NCBI GenBank assembly: GCA_021324685.1
Contig: JAJPIQ010000005.1
Span: forward strand, 162,603-226,602
Origin: Bacteroidota bacterium
Lineage (GTDB): Bacteria; Bacteroidota; Ignavibacteria; Palsa-1295
Direction of reading: 5' to 3'
Length of the DNA stretch: 64,000 nucleotides
Under the pieces are notes generated by a model. The model was not told the origin of the DNA. It saw only the letters and a program-made list of their open reading frames with translations, and made no database searches. Of this stretch, positions 26,910 through 35,785 are shown in pieces. The position numbers were made by a program, and so were the translations under genes. Numbering within the stretch: position 1 is the first letter of the stretch; every line of letters starts with the position of its first letter.

Positions 26910-28259
26910 TCAGGCTTCGGCCAGCGGCTCGGTAATGCGACGGGAAGCATCTTTCAGTTCGACCCATTTTTCCGAGAGATAGGGGATATACTCGGTCGCC
27001 GTAACAAAACTCCAGACGTACGCGACGATGGAGTAGAGAGAGCCAATGGTGAATCGGTCAAGATCGATCGATATATAGAGCGTCGAAAGGAACATGATCA
27101 GCAGAAAAGCGCGGACCACTCCATAGCTCATCGTCGAGCGCTGAGAATAGCGGATCTCGAGATCAGCGATCTCATTATAATACGATTGGATCTTCGCCGG
27201 CTCGCGCGTTGCAAACGTATTGTATTCATCTTCGTACCGGTCGTGCAGTCTCACCTGAATATGTTCGAGCATACGCATGTAATACCTGCTTCCGAAAATT
27301 ACAAGAATAATCAGAATTCCGCCGACGACGGTAAGCCGCCAATCGAAGAGTCCGAGCGCAATGACAGCGCCTCCGACCGCAATAAGCTGCTCCAAAAATT
27401 CGGGTACATTATACTGGAAAAACTCGATGTTATTCCAGGCCATAGAACTTCGGGCCGCAACTTTGGACAAGTCTTCACCCTGTGCGAGCTGTCGGGCGAC
27501 AACATCGCTCGAAAGATTCGCGAACATGCGCGTATAAATTCGGGTATCGTAAATACGCCGGAACCCTCCTAAGGCGGAATTGATAAGAAACAGTAATACC
27601 CATGGAATAAGCGGCGGCAAAAACGGACCGATGTCCTGCGTTACGAAAAAGCCGAGCGTAGGACCTTGCTTGGAAGAGGTTGTGCCGGCCGGTTTTCCCG
27701 GACCCGGATTTTTGTGTGCGATGAGCGCACTACGGATCGAGTCCCTCGCCGCTTCGCGGGAAAGATGATGCATCATGTGGCGGCGGCGGCTGCGTATCGA
27801 ATCCCGCCGCGCCAGCGCGTGGCGGATGCTGTCGATGCGCGAGCGCTCGGGCGAACCTTCCGGAGGCAACGGTACGCGCTCCGAATCCAGGGCTATATTC
27901 CTGCTTTTATGCGAAAAAAATGCGAGCGTGACGAACGGTGCCCGATATGCGGCGCGGAGGTCTTGGGGCATCGAGCGGTCGGGCTGAAGATACGATTTGA
28001 GCGAATCGCCGCGCTTGAGGGAATCGACAATTCGAAGGGAATCGACCACATGCGCGCGGACAGAATCGGCAATTTGCCGAGCCTGGATCATCGAAAGGCT
28101 CGAATCGACCTCTTCTTCGACCCGGTGCGCCTCGCGAAGCCCGTCTATTGCCTTTCCAAATACATACGGCTCAGCTATTTCCGCGAAATTCTCGAAAACG
28201 ACGAGAGAAAACGCGAAAATGATCTGTAGCCGGTATTGTCGGTAGAGGCGACGTATCAT
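26910..28259 (-). CDS. Orphan ABC transporter membrane-domain protein
   Basis: A 449-residue protein with an ABC-exporter-like transmembrane core (first segment IIFAFSLVVFENFAEI, then PLIPWVLLFLINSAL, EFLEQLIAVGGAVIAL, VVGGILIILVIFG, RAFLLIMFLSTLYI), an IYTRMFANLSSDVV coupling-type helix, and no nucleotide-binding domain. This matches the six-transmembrane 'ABC_membrane_3' style of orphan TMDs. Between the first two segments is a hydrophilic insertion (about residues 40-210) with DS(V/L/I)(R/K) units repeated about eight times. No ATPase gene is adjacent. The function is unknown, and a partner ATPase elsewhere is possible. Confidence 0.78.
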   Translation of the reverse strand: MIRRLYRQYRLQIIFAFSLVVFENFAEIAEPYVFGKAIDGLREAHRVEEEVDSSLSMIQARQIADSVRAHVVDSLRIVDSLKRGDSLKSYLQPDRSMPQDLRAAYRAPFVTLAFFSHKSRNIALDSERVPLPPEGSPERSRIDSIRHALARRDSIRSRRRHMMHHLSREAARDSIRSALIAHKNPGPGKPAGTTSSKQGPTLGFFVTQDIGPFLPPLIPWVLLFLINSALGGFRRIYDTRIYTRMFANLSSDVVARQLAQGEDLSKVAARSSMAWNNIEFFQYNVPEFLEQLIAVGGAVIALGLFDWRLTVVGGILIILVIFGSRYYMRMLEHIQVRLHDRYEDEYNTFATREPAKIQSYYNEIADLEIRYSQRSTMSYGVVRAFLLIMFLSTLYISIDLDRFTIGSLYSIVAYVWSFVTATEYIPYLSEKWVELKDASRRITEPLAEA

Positions 28260-28359
28260 TCCTTCCTCTAAAACGCTCGCAGGTCACCGGCCGTGCCGCT
28301 CATTCGGGGCGTGCCCTCATCGCAACCTCATCGGCCGCCAGGGTAGCAATCATGGCGTC

Positions 28360-29643
28360 ATGAAAACAGCCTCGTATTTTTGCAGCGTGAAGTTATACCA
28401 CAATATTCGCCTTCTTTACACGCCCGTCGGGTTTTCCGCCAAACGTGGAAAGGAAATGGCAGACATCGAGACGGTCCCCAATGCCGCCATTCTTACGACA
28501 GAAGATGGCCGCATTCAGGCGGTCGGAAGCTTTAGCGAAGAACGCCCGACCTCTCCGCCAATCCCGAGCGAAAAAAGAATCGAGATCGAAGAGATCGATT
28601 GCCGCGGCCTTGTCGCGCTACCAGGATTTGTCGATTCGCATACACACGCAGTATTCTATGGAGAGCGCAGCGAAGAATTTGCGATGCGGGCCGAGGGACG
28701 GTCGTACCAGGAAATTGCAGGAATGGGCGGCGGTATTCGCAGTTCGGTCGAAGCAGTCGGACAAGCAACAAAAGAAGAAATTGCAGAATATTCGCGCCCA
28801 TTTACCCGGCGCGCGCTGGCGCTCGGCACAACGCTCATGGAAATAAAGTCGGGGTACGGGCTTTCCCTGGAAGCCGAGCGAAAACTACTCGAAGCGGCCG
28901 ACATCGTAAGCCGCGAAACGCCGATGCAAATCGTGAAAACATTCCTCGGTGCTCATGCGGTGCCTCGCGGCAGGACGCAACGGGAGTATGTGGAATCTAT
29001 TGTATCGGAACAGCTTCCGAGCCTTTATGCGATGGCGGAATTTTGCGATGTCTTCATGGACGAAGGCTATTTTTCGGAAGACGAAACGGTCCGCATCTGC
29101 AAACGCGCTAAAGAGTTGGGAATGAAAATAAAACTCCATGCCGACGAACTCGCCGAGACGCACGGCGCCGAAACGGCGGTCACGCTGGGAGCTTTTAGTG
29201 CCGATCATCTCCTGAACGTCAGCGATGCCGGTATTCGCGCTCTTTCAGAAAGCGAGCATACGGTCGCAACATTACTTCCGATCACCGCACTAAGCCTTCG
29301 CGCGGCGTATGCACCGGCCCGGAAGCTGATCGATGCCGGCTGTGCCGTTGCACTCGCAACGGATTGTAATCCGGGCAGCTCCATGAGTGAAAATATGCAG
29401 TTCGCTGTATCGCTCGGTGTGATCGCAATGCAAATGTCGCCGGCCGAAGCGCTCACTGCAGCGACGCTCAACGGAGCGGCTGCGCTCGACCGCGCACGGA
29501 CACACGGTACGATCGAAGGCGGAAAAATGGCCGACTTCGTACTCTACGATATTCCCCGTCTCGAATACATGCCGTATCACATCGCAGTGAGCGATATCGT
29601 TGCGGTCGTCCGGGGTGGCTCGGTGGTCAGCGGCGCATTATAG
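28360..29643 (+). CDS. hutI: Imidazolonepropionase
   Basis: A 427-residue amidohydrolase that opens 4-imidazolone-5-propionate to N-formimino-L-glutamate, the third step of histidine breakdown. Metal ligands are seen in FVDSHTHAVF (HxH), KLHADELAETHG (His), a SADHL (His) and ATDCNPGSSMSE (Asp). The ILTTEDGRIQAVGSF start of the family is clear. The ATG at 28360 adds about ten residues before KLYHNIRLL; a GTG at 28390 is an alternative. It works after HutU in a path that starts with HutH at 14228. It is convergent with the membrane-protein gene, overlapping it by 6 bases at 29638-29643. Confidence 0.96.
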   Translation: MKTASYFCSVKLYHNIRLLYTPVGFSAKRGKEMADIETVPNAAILTTEDGRIQAVGSFSEERPTSPPIPSEKRIEIEEIDCRGLVALPGFVDSHTHAVFYGERSEEFAMRAEGRSYQEIAGMGGGIRSSVEAVGQATKEEIAEYSRPFTRRALALGTTLMEIKSGYGLSLEAERKLLEAADIVSRETPMQIVKTFLGAHAVPRGRTQREYVESIVSEQLPSLYAMAEFCDVFMDEGYFSEDETVRICKRAKELGMKIKLHADELAETHGAETAVTLGAFSADHLLNVSDAGIRALSESEHTVATLLPITALSLRAAYAPARKLIDAGCAVALATDCNPGSSMSENMQFAVSLGVIAMQMSPAEALTAATLNGAAALDRARTHGTIEGGKMADFVLYDIPRLEYMPYHIAVSDIVAVVRGGSVVSGAL

Positions 29644-30174
29644 TTCCGATGCCAGGAGGTGCTTCGGAAAGCGGTATGTGCCTTCCGGGCGTTCGTCTTC
29701 GGGCTCTTCTGCCCTCTCTTCCTTCGGTGCCAGCAGTTCATAGACGAGTCCCGCGACCGCTGCATAGACCGCATGGTGCATCACATCGATCGCGATGTCC
29801 TGTGGCTCCCATTCCGTGACCGGTTTCGAAGCGTCCGCGGCGGGCAGCATCACGAGCGCCGTTCCCCAGACGGCAGAAAAATGGGCAACGCTTGCAGGAA
29901 GTCCGGTAAGGCCCAGATCTTCCGCCAAGGCCAGGAAGAGTCCCCAGGACATCCCATAATCCCAGTGAACGATATTATTGAACCGCTTCTGACCGGCTCG
30001 ATTGCGCGGCCGGACTCCCAGGACCTTACCACCAACCTTCGACGGCGTTGTGCTTTCGGGCCTGCCGCGCAACCTGGCTTCGATCATCGTCGAAGCCGTG
30101 ATCGCAATCGTCCCGGCCAGCCCGGCAACGAGGCCGCGACCGATCGTTTCCAATACATTTACATCCTTTTTCAT
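29638..30174 (-). CDS. Uncharacterised small membrane protein
   Basis: A 178-residue protein of no recognised function. Hydrophobic segments appear at GLVAGLAGTIAITAST, WGLFLALAEDLGLTGL, FSAVWGTALVMLP and HAVYAAVAGLVYELL, giving about four membrane spans. A conserved-looking STTPSKVGGKVLGV stretch follows the first span, and the C-terminus is a charged tail. Members of this type are often annotated as hypothetical in other phyla. Its start is divergent from the rodA pair. Confidence 0.6.
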   Translation of the reverse strand: MKKDVNVLETIGRGLVAGLAGTIAITASTMIEARLRGRPESTTPSKVGGKVLGVRPRNRAGQKRFNNIVHWDYGMSWGLFLALAEDLGLTGLPASVAHFSAVWGTALVMLPAADASKPVTEWEPQDIAIDVMHHAVYAAVAGLVYELLAPKEERAEEPEDERPEGTYRFPKHLLASEL

Positions 30175-30327
30175 AATCGCTTTATGAATCGTTCCACGCC
30201 TGAACTTGTCTGGCTGAAGCGTTATTGAAATAATCGCGCAAAGGCCGGGCCATGCGGAGCGCGAGAGTCACTTTCTGCGTTCAAACTTTCCTTCGGCGTT
30301 CGCTCTTTTGTGTTCGCAGAATAACGA

Positions 30328-30867
30328 ATGAAACAAGTCCTTTTTTTACTCATCTTTATTATCTGGGGTGTACTGCAGGCGCGGCGCAAAGCCCTTCGAG
30401 AGAAGGCGCGCTTAAAAAACCGCGTGGCGAATACCGATCGCCCCGAACAACTGCGGCAAGCAGCTTCTTCAGAACCGCTCGGGGCTGTTACGGCGGAAGA
30501 AAACCGCTCCGATGTCCCTAAGGCAATGACTGCCCGCGAATTTGCTCCTCGCGAGTTTACGGCAAAGGAATTTGCGTCTCGGGAATTTACACCCGAGGGT
30601 GCCCCGGAGCAGGTCCGCTCGCTCATCGAATCTCGAAAAAAGACGAAGCGAAGAAAAGAGCGACCACAGGAGCGGCCGCAGGGTAATGAAGAGCGTGTCG
30701 AAGAGATCGTTAGCCCGGCGTCCGAATCGGCGTACGAAACGGCGAACGTTGCACCACGCCGTGTTCCGATCGGCACCGAAGCCCTTCGTACATTTATGGT
30801 GACCCGTGAAATTCTCGGGCCGCCCCGTTCGAAACGACCCCATCGGCCCGAATTTCGAAACCGCTGA
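30328..30867 (+). CDS. Single-span membrane protein upstream of rodA
   Basis: 179 residues. The N-terminus is a hydrophobic anchor (MKQVLFLLIFIIWGVLQ), followed by a basic patch ARRKALREKARLKNR and a long charged, probably disordered domain. Residues about 65-90 hold four 'REF/KEF' units (AREFAP, REFTA, KEFAS, REFTPE). A Lys/Arg-rich stretch KKTKRRKERPQERPQ follows. I recognise no domain. It ends 5 bases before rodA on the same strand, so it is probably cotranscribed and may be an envelope accessory. That inference rests on position only. Confidence 0.55.
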   Translation: MKQVLFLLIFIIWGVLQARRKALREKARLKNRVANTDRPEQLRQAASSEPLGAVTAEENRSDVPKAMTAREFAPREFTAKEFASREFTPEGAPEQVRSLIESRKKTKRRKERPQERPQGNEERVEEIVSPASESAYETANVAPRRVPIGTEALRTFMVTREILGPPRSKRPHRPEFRNR

Positions 30868-30872
30868 CGGAC

Positions 30873-32123
30873 ATGCCGATCGAACGCGCACAGATGGAAT
30901 TCCCCGAGATGCTGGAGCGAAAGAACTTCGACGTCACGACGTTCTTTTCCGTACTCCTGCTCACGGCTGCCGGATTCCTTGCCATCTATAGCGCGACCTA
31001 TGCGGCGAACATGAATAACCGCTTCGGTCAGCAACTGCTTTTCGCCGCCGGTGGAATCGGTGCGATGATCGTGATGGCGCTGTTGCCCGTGCGGTGGTTC
31101 CAGGCCATTGCGTACCCGCTGTATGTGATCAGTCTCGGATTGCTTGCCTTCGTCGCGATCAAAGGCAAGGTCGTCTATGGCCACCGGAGCTGGATCGCCA
31201 TCGGCGGATTTCAGTTCCAGCCTTCGGAGATCGCAAAGCTTGCGACGATCTTTACCGTCGCGGCATTTTTACACAAAGGGCGCGACCTCAAGCAATTTAA
31301 AAACCTGCTCATCATCGTGGTGCTCGTGGTTGTTCCTGTTGCGCTCATCCTGAAGGAGCCCGACCCCGGAACGGCCGTGATTTTCGCCGGGCTGCTCATC
31401 GTACTGTTGTTATGGTCCGGAGCCGATTTGTATCTGCTCGCGGCGCTGGTCATTCCAGCGCTCGTTGCGATACTCTCGCTGTTCGGCCAAACGCCGACCG
31501 TGATTTCCGTCCTTGCCGGTGGTGCGATCCTCTTCTTTGTATTCCGCCGGAATCTTGCACTGACCATCCTCACGTTCGGCATTGTGATCGCCGTTGCCTT
31601 TTCGACGAATTTTATTTACGAGCACCTCCATCAATATCAGCGCAATCGCGTCCAGGTCCTGCTGAACCCGGAGCTCGACCCGTTGGGCGCCGGATATAAC
31701 GTGATCCAAACGCGGATGGCGATCGGCTCCGGCGGCCTCACTGGAAAAGGTTACCTCAAGGGAACGCAAACGCAACTCCGCTACGTCCCGAAGCAATGGA
31801 CCGATTTTATTATCAGCGTTCCATCGGAAGAATTCGGATTTATCGGCGCCGTGGTCATTCTGTTGCTCTATCTCTTCGTGATCTTTCGCGGCGTCGCGAT
31901 CGCCTCCTCGGTGCGGAGCATTTTTTCGAGTGTCGTGGCCATCGGCATCGCCGGGATATGGTTCCTGCACGTTACCGTGAACATTGGCATGGCGCTCGGC
32001 CTCATGCCGGTGATCGGCATTCCGCTGCCCTTCATGAGCTACGGCGGTTCGGCGTTGCTTACCAATTTATTGATGGCGGGAATACTGATGAATTTGTACC
32101 GGAATAGAAAGGTCCTGTTCTAA
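30873..32123 (+). CDS. rodA: Rod-shape-determining protein RodA (SEDS family)
   Basis: A 416-residue membrane protein with about ten spans. RodA is a peptidoglycan glycosyltransferase that works with a class B penicillin-binding protein in cell elongation. The SEDS signature is present near the C-terminus as IPLPFMSYGGSALLTNLLMAG, with the Asp-rich extracytoplasmic segment at about 270-310. The shape and length are closer to RodA than to FtsW, and no penicillin-binding gene is beside it. It begins 5 bases after the small membrane gene. Confidence 0.92.
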   Translation: MPIERAQMEFPEMLERKNFDVTTFFSVLLLTAAGFLAIYSATYAANMNNRFGQQLLFAAGGIGAMIVMALLPVRWFQAIAYPLYVISLGLLAFVAIKGKVVYGHRSWIAIGGFQFQPSEIAKLATIFTVAAFLHKGRDLKQFKNLLIIVVLVVVPVALILKEPDPGTAVIFAGLLIVLLLWSGADLYLLAALVIPALVAILSLFGQTPTVISVLAGGAILFFVFRRNLALTILTFGIVIAVAFSTNFIYEHLHQYQRNRVQVLLNPELDPLGAGYNVIQTRMAIGSGGLTGKGYLKGTQTQLRYVPKQWTDFIISVPSEEFGFIGAVVILLLYLFVIFRGVAIASSVRSIFSSVVAIGIAGIWFLHVTVNIGMALGLMPVIGIPLPFMSYGGSALLTNLLMAGILMNLYRNRKVLF

Positions 32124-32213
32124 AGATCTGAATTGGATTTTATGAATTCGAGGTACGCAGAAACAAATGCGCTGGCCTTTCTTTGCAAAATCCTCGTTTT
32201 AGTCCGATCATCC

Positions 32214-32675
32214 ATGAAGTATGAAATCGAATCTATCGGCACCGTGCGAAACGACCGTACGGAGGTGGAAGACGATCACTGGGGAGATGTCCGGTCGATC
32301 TTGGAACTCGATGCCGGGAAGTTCGACCGAGATGCGTTAAAAGGCCTGGAGTCTTTTTCCCACCTGGAAGTCCTTTTTCGGATGCACCGGGTCGACCCGA
32401 TGAACGTAAACACGGGGGCTCGTCACCCCAGGAACAGGCCCGACTGGCCGCTGGTCGGCGTGTTTGCACAACGAGTTAAGTCCAGACCAAACCTGCTTGG
32501 CATTAGCAGATGTGAACTGGTCGAAGTAAACGGACTTACAATCGTGGTAACAGGATTAGATGCGATCGATGGAACGCCGATCATCGATATCAAACCGTAT
32601 TTGAAGGAGTTCGGGCCGAGGGGAGAGGTGCGCCAGCCCATGTGGGCGAGCGAACTGATGAAAGCGTATTATTAG
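32214..32675 (+). CDS. trmO: tRNA (N6-threonylcarbamoyladenosine37-N6)-methyltransferase TrmO
   Basis: A 153-residue TsaA/TrmO-like protein. TrmO methylates t6A at position 37 of some tRNAs. I chose the ATG at 32214 (MKYEIESIGTVRND), as an upstream in-frame ATG at 32133 gives 27 residues of poor quality. Family motifs are IESIGTVRN, LDAGKFDRDALKGLESFSHLEVL, the ARHPRNRPDWPLVGVFAQR block, and DGTPIIDIKPYLKEF. It fits beside tsaE/tsaB as t6A-related, though 11 kb away. It is directly upstream of the tRNA-Pro gene, on the opposite strand. Confidence 0.9.
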   Translation: MKYEIESIGTVRNDRTEVEDDHWGDVRSILELDAGKFDRDALKGLESFSHLEVLFRMHRVDPMNVNTGARHPRNRPDWPLVGVFAQRVKSRPNLLGISRCELVEVNGLTIVVTGLDAIDGTPIIDIKPYLKEFGPRGEVRQPMWASELMKAYY

Positions 32676-32754
32676 AAGAAGTTCGATCTGCTGCATCGTC
32701 CGGGATCCGCTTTCTACAGATACCAAATTTTAATGGATCATTCTTCGATCCATG

Positions 32755-32828
32755 TCGGCGTGGCGGGATTTGAACCCACGACCCCTACTACCCCAAAGTA
32801 GTGCGCTACCAGGCTGCGCCACACGCCG
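32755..32828 (-). tRNA. tRNA-Pro (anticodon TGG)
   Basis: A 74-base cloverleaf read from the minus strand. The acceptor stem is CGGCGTG/CACGCCG with discriminator A, and CCA is not encoded. The anticodon loop TTTGGGG gives anticodon TGG between the stem arms ACTAC/GTAGT. The T-arm has the GGTTCAAATCC core. It reads proline codons. Confidence 0.95.
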
Positions 32829-32835
32829 AGTCTCA

Positions 32836-32872
32836 GTGCTTAGTGTTTTGTGCTTAGTCCTGAGTGCTAAGT
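32836..32872. repeat. Three short 9-mer repeats beside tRNA-Pro
   Basis: GTGCTTAGT (32836-32844), GTGCTTAGT (32850-32858) and GTGCTAAGT (32864-32872) are spaced every 14 bases just upstream of the tRNA gene. They may be operator sites or a decaying tandem repeat. I cannot assign a function. Confidence 0.45.
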
Positions 32873-32926
32873 ACGCCGCTAACAGGGTTTGGCGGCAGGG
32901 GCGTTCCTACCCTTCGCTCAGATATG

Positions 32927-33742
32927 CTACCCCCGTGTCACCATCAAATTCCCCGATTCATACCGGCGGAGGGAATAGCGGAAAAATAAAATCGCCACCG
33001 TCACCGCTATAATTGCCGCGAGAACGAGCACACCCAGCGCCGGCCAGGCGAAATGAGCGATCAGGCGATGCGGAATGGTCGCCGTGAAAAATGCCGGAAT
33101 GACAAAGATCGTTACCGCACGAATACCGCCGGTGAAAATATTCTGCGGATAGAACGAAAACCCAAGCAGCAGTTCGAACAGATCGCGGGAAGCGTCTTCG
33201 ATATTCGGCGTGTAAAACGCAAGCGACTGAGTGACGACGGTGAACCCGTACATCACTCCCGCTGCTGCGAGCGAGGCAATCAGGAATACCGCGAACGTCA
33301 CGAACGTGACGGGCGTGAAGAGAAAGAATATGCCGAACGCGAAGAGTGCATCGCCAATGGCATCGATGCGCGATCGGCTGGCGGAGACGTGCCAGAGTAC
33401 GTCCGCCGGGAACGCCAGATAATAGTCGAGTTCCCCCTGCCGAACGATCACGGCAATATCGCCCGCACCTTTAAAGAAAATGAAGACAAAAGAGAAGCTG
33501 AGTGTGGACGTTGCCATCAGGATGGCAGTATCCTGCCATCCCCATCCGTTCACTCCAGGAAAGCTTTGAAAAAAGATATACCACAGCATCGCAACGGCCG
33601 CATCATTCACCAACATGCCAATCACCTGCACGATGAAGGACGTGCGGAATTCCATCGCCGCCAGAATATTGGTGCGAGTGAAATAGAGCGAAAGGCGGAT
33701 TCGCTTCACGGCGTGTTTCCATGGTAGCATACGACGTTCCAT
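32927..33742 (-). CDS. ABC-2 type exporter permease (DUF990-like), second subunit
   Basis: A 271-residue six-span membrane protein of the ABC-2/DUF990 group. Hydrophobic stretches include VQVIGMLVNDAAVAMLWYIFF, LMATSTLSFSFVFIFF, ALFAFGIFFLFTPVTFVTF and ALGVLVLAAIIAVTVAILFF. It ends the operon ATPase-permease-permease, one base after the preceding gene, so the two permeases probably pair as a heterodimer. Substrate unknown. Confidence 0.85.
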   Translation of the reverse strand: MERRMLPWKHAVKRIRLSLYFTRTNILAAMEFRTSFIVQVIGMLVNDAAVAMLWYIFFQSFPGVNGWGWQDTAILMATSTLSFSFVFIFFKGAGDIAVIVRQGELDYYLAFPADVLWHVSASRSRIDAIGDALFAFGIFFLFTPVTFVTFAVFLIASLAAAGVMYGFTVVTQSLAFYTPNIEDASRDLFELLLGFSFYPQNIFTGGIRAVTIFVIPAFFTATIPHRLIAHFAWPALGVLVLAAIIAVTVAILFFRYSLRRYESGNLMVTRG

Positions 33743-33743
33743 A

Positions 33744-34541
33744 CTATCCTCCGTTCATCTCCACGTTCCGTACTCCCCTTCGAAAAAGAAAGACCGCCAT
33801 GAGTATCGCTACGCTCGTCCAGGCCACCTGCATGAGCAGGAACCATTTAAACAATGCTCCGTCATAGGACACCAGCAGCCGTGCCGGTGAATAAAACATC
33901 GCCGGGAACGGAAGCCACTCGGCCACGCGGCGCAACGCATCCGGGAAAAGTGCGAGCGGAAGGACCAGCCCGCCAAAAATGAGCTGGCCTTTGAAATACA
34001 GCCACTGAAACGCCGACGTATCTTCGGTCCAGAATGCCAGTAGGCCGATCGCACACGCACAAAAGAAATCGAGTACGAAGCTCATCGCGAGCAGCACGAG
34101 CCCGGCACCCGCCGACGCCAATGAGATGCTCGGCCATCCGACGAAAATAATTCCCGCCAGTGCGGCACTGCCGATATTAATAAGCAGATTCGGTCCCACA
34201 CGGCCGAAATACGACCAGAAGTGAAACAGCAAATACGAATACGGCCGATTGATCGAGTACGCAAGCGTGCCCGATTTGACTTCGGTCTCGATGATCGCTG
34301 CTGTATTCGGCCACCCCGACTGCCGGAAGGACTGCGCGAACACGAGCATCCATACGATGCCGGCCACATCGATCCCGTGGATCGTTGTTGCGTGTATCGT
34401 CCGATACGTTGCCGTGTAAAGCGTCGTAAAAATCCAGATGCGGACCATCACGACAAGGGCCCGACCGGCCAAATTGGACGAATGGTGAAGCCTCTCGGTG
34501 ACATTGATTTTCGCCACCGAGAGATATTTTGAATATCTCAT
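33744..34541 (-). CDS. ABC-2 type exporter permease (DUF990-like), first subunit
   Basis: A 265-residue membrane protein of the same ABC-2/DUF990 style as its downstream neighbour. Segments include RALVVMVRIWIFTTLYTATY, GIVWMLVFAQSFRQS, LLINIGSAALAGIIFVG and LVLLAMSFVLDFFCACAIG. It starts 6 bases after the ATPase gene, and the three genes are probably one unit. The family exports drugs, lantibiotics or polysaccharides, but nothing here names the substrate. Confidence 0.86.
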   Translation of the reverse strand: MRYSKYLSVAKINVTERLHHSSNLAGRALVVMVRIWIFTTLYTATYRTIHATTIHGIDVAGIVWMLVFAQSFRQSGWPNTAAIIETEVKSGTLAYSINRPYSYLLFHFWSYFGRVGPNLLINIGSAALAGIIFVGWPSISLASAGAGLVLLAMSFVLDFFCACAIGLLAFWTEDTSAFQWLYFKGQLIFGGLVLPLALFPDALRRVAEWLPFPAMFYSPARLLVSYDGALFKWFLLMQVAWTSVAILMAVFLFRRGVRNVEMNGG

Positions 34542-34547
34542 ATTGGG

Positions 34548-35603
34548 TTACGAAATCAATGGGATGGGCTCTGGCGTCGTGTCGACGGAACGATCATTTG
34601 TCGTGTGCCATTTCGGGACTTGCGCATACATCCGGCGAATGATCTCTTCCATCGGCGGCTCGAAGATATTGATGTCCCGGACCGTAAAGTGCTCGACGGT
34701 ATACGACAGGAGCTCTTCGATCGCTTCGGACTTTGCATCGGCCGCAAGTTCGATGGTAATCGAGTGTTTGCTCTTCTGGGTAACGGTTCCCACCCGACAC
34801 GCGAAGGCATGGGTATCTTCTTCGAGATGAAGTTCGACCGTTTTTGTCGAAATGAACTGCGCGCGGAAGGCTTCGGTCGCGCCATCGAACATGAGCCGCC
34901 CGTGGTTTACGACCATCGTCCGCTCCGCGAGCGATTCGATATCGCCCGCATCGTGCGAGGTAAGGAAAATCGTGACGCCTTCGCGTTCGTTCAATTCCCG
35001 AATCACTTCGCGAATACCGAGCTTTGCCACGACATCGAGGCCGATCGTCGGCTCATCCAAAAAAAGAATGGAGGGCCGATGGAGCAGCGACGCCACGATC
35101 TCGCAACGCATCCGCTCGCCAAGCGAAAGCTTTCGCACGGGCGTGGCAAGGAATGGTGCGATCTCGAAGGCTTCGACGAGATAGCCAAGCCGCTCGCGAT
35201 ATTGGACACGCGGAATCTCATAGATCTTCGCAAAGAGTTCGTACGTATCGACCGCCGGCAGATGATACCAAAGCTGGGATTTTTGGCCAAAGACCGTTCC
35301 GATCGAATGCGCGAGTTTCTTTCGCTCCCGCGATGGATCGTACCCGGCACATCGTATGGAACCGCTCGTGGGGGTGAGAATGCCGGTCAGCATTTTGATG
35401 GTCGTGGATTTTCCAGCACCATTAGGACCGATAAACGCTATTCGTTCTCCAGGATTTACATCGAACGAAATGCCCGAAACCGCCTCAATCTCGCGGAATT
35501 CCGGACGCACGAGCGCTGTGAAGCTGCCACGCAGCCCCGCCTGCTTCTGCTTGGCGCGGAAGCGTTTCCGGAGATCCCGGACCTCTATAATTCGTGCGTT
35601 CAT
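34548..35603 (-). CDS. ABC exporter ATP-binding protein
   Basis: A 351-residue ATPase. Walker A is GPNGAGKST, the signature LSLGERMRCEIVASLL, Walker B ILFLDEPTIGLD, and the switch His is in LTSHDAGDIESLAERT. A C-terminal about-90-residue extension after the core (DGATEAFRAQF..) has strands typical of DUF4162-type regulators of DrrA-like subunits. It is first in the operon with two ABC-2 permeases. Confidence 0.93.
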   Translation of the reverse strand: MNARIIEVRDLRKRFRAKQKQAGLRGSFTALVRPEFREIEAVSGISFDVNPGERIAFIGPNGAGKSTTIKMLTGILTPTSGSIRCAGYDPSRERKKLAHSIGTVFGQKSQLWYHLPAVDTYELFAKIYEIPRVQYRERLGYLVEAFEIAPFLATPVRKLSLGERMRCEIVASLLHRPSILFLDEPTIGLDVVAKLGIREVIRELNEREGVTIFLTSHDAGDIESLAERTMVVNHGRLMFDGATEAFRAQFISTKTVELHLEEDTHAFACRVGTVTQKSKHSITIELAADAKSEAIEELLSYTVEHFTVRDINIFEPPMEEIIRRMYAQVPKWHTTNDRSVDTTPEPIPLIS

Positions 35604-35785
35604 CGAAAATTAGCAAGACGAGAAATAACTCGGCTCGCGGGATTTTGTTACACCCTGTTGAATTTTTTTTCTACTCTTTTTCGCGATCTGTGAAAACGCA
35701 GAATAATAATAGAATTCGATTAGGAGAGAGCCAGTAGACAACCCCTAATCGCCAGAAGCCCCCTCACTATTTCAAGTCCGGTTCA

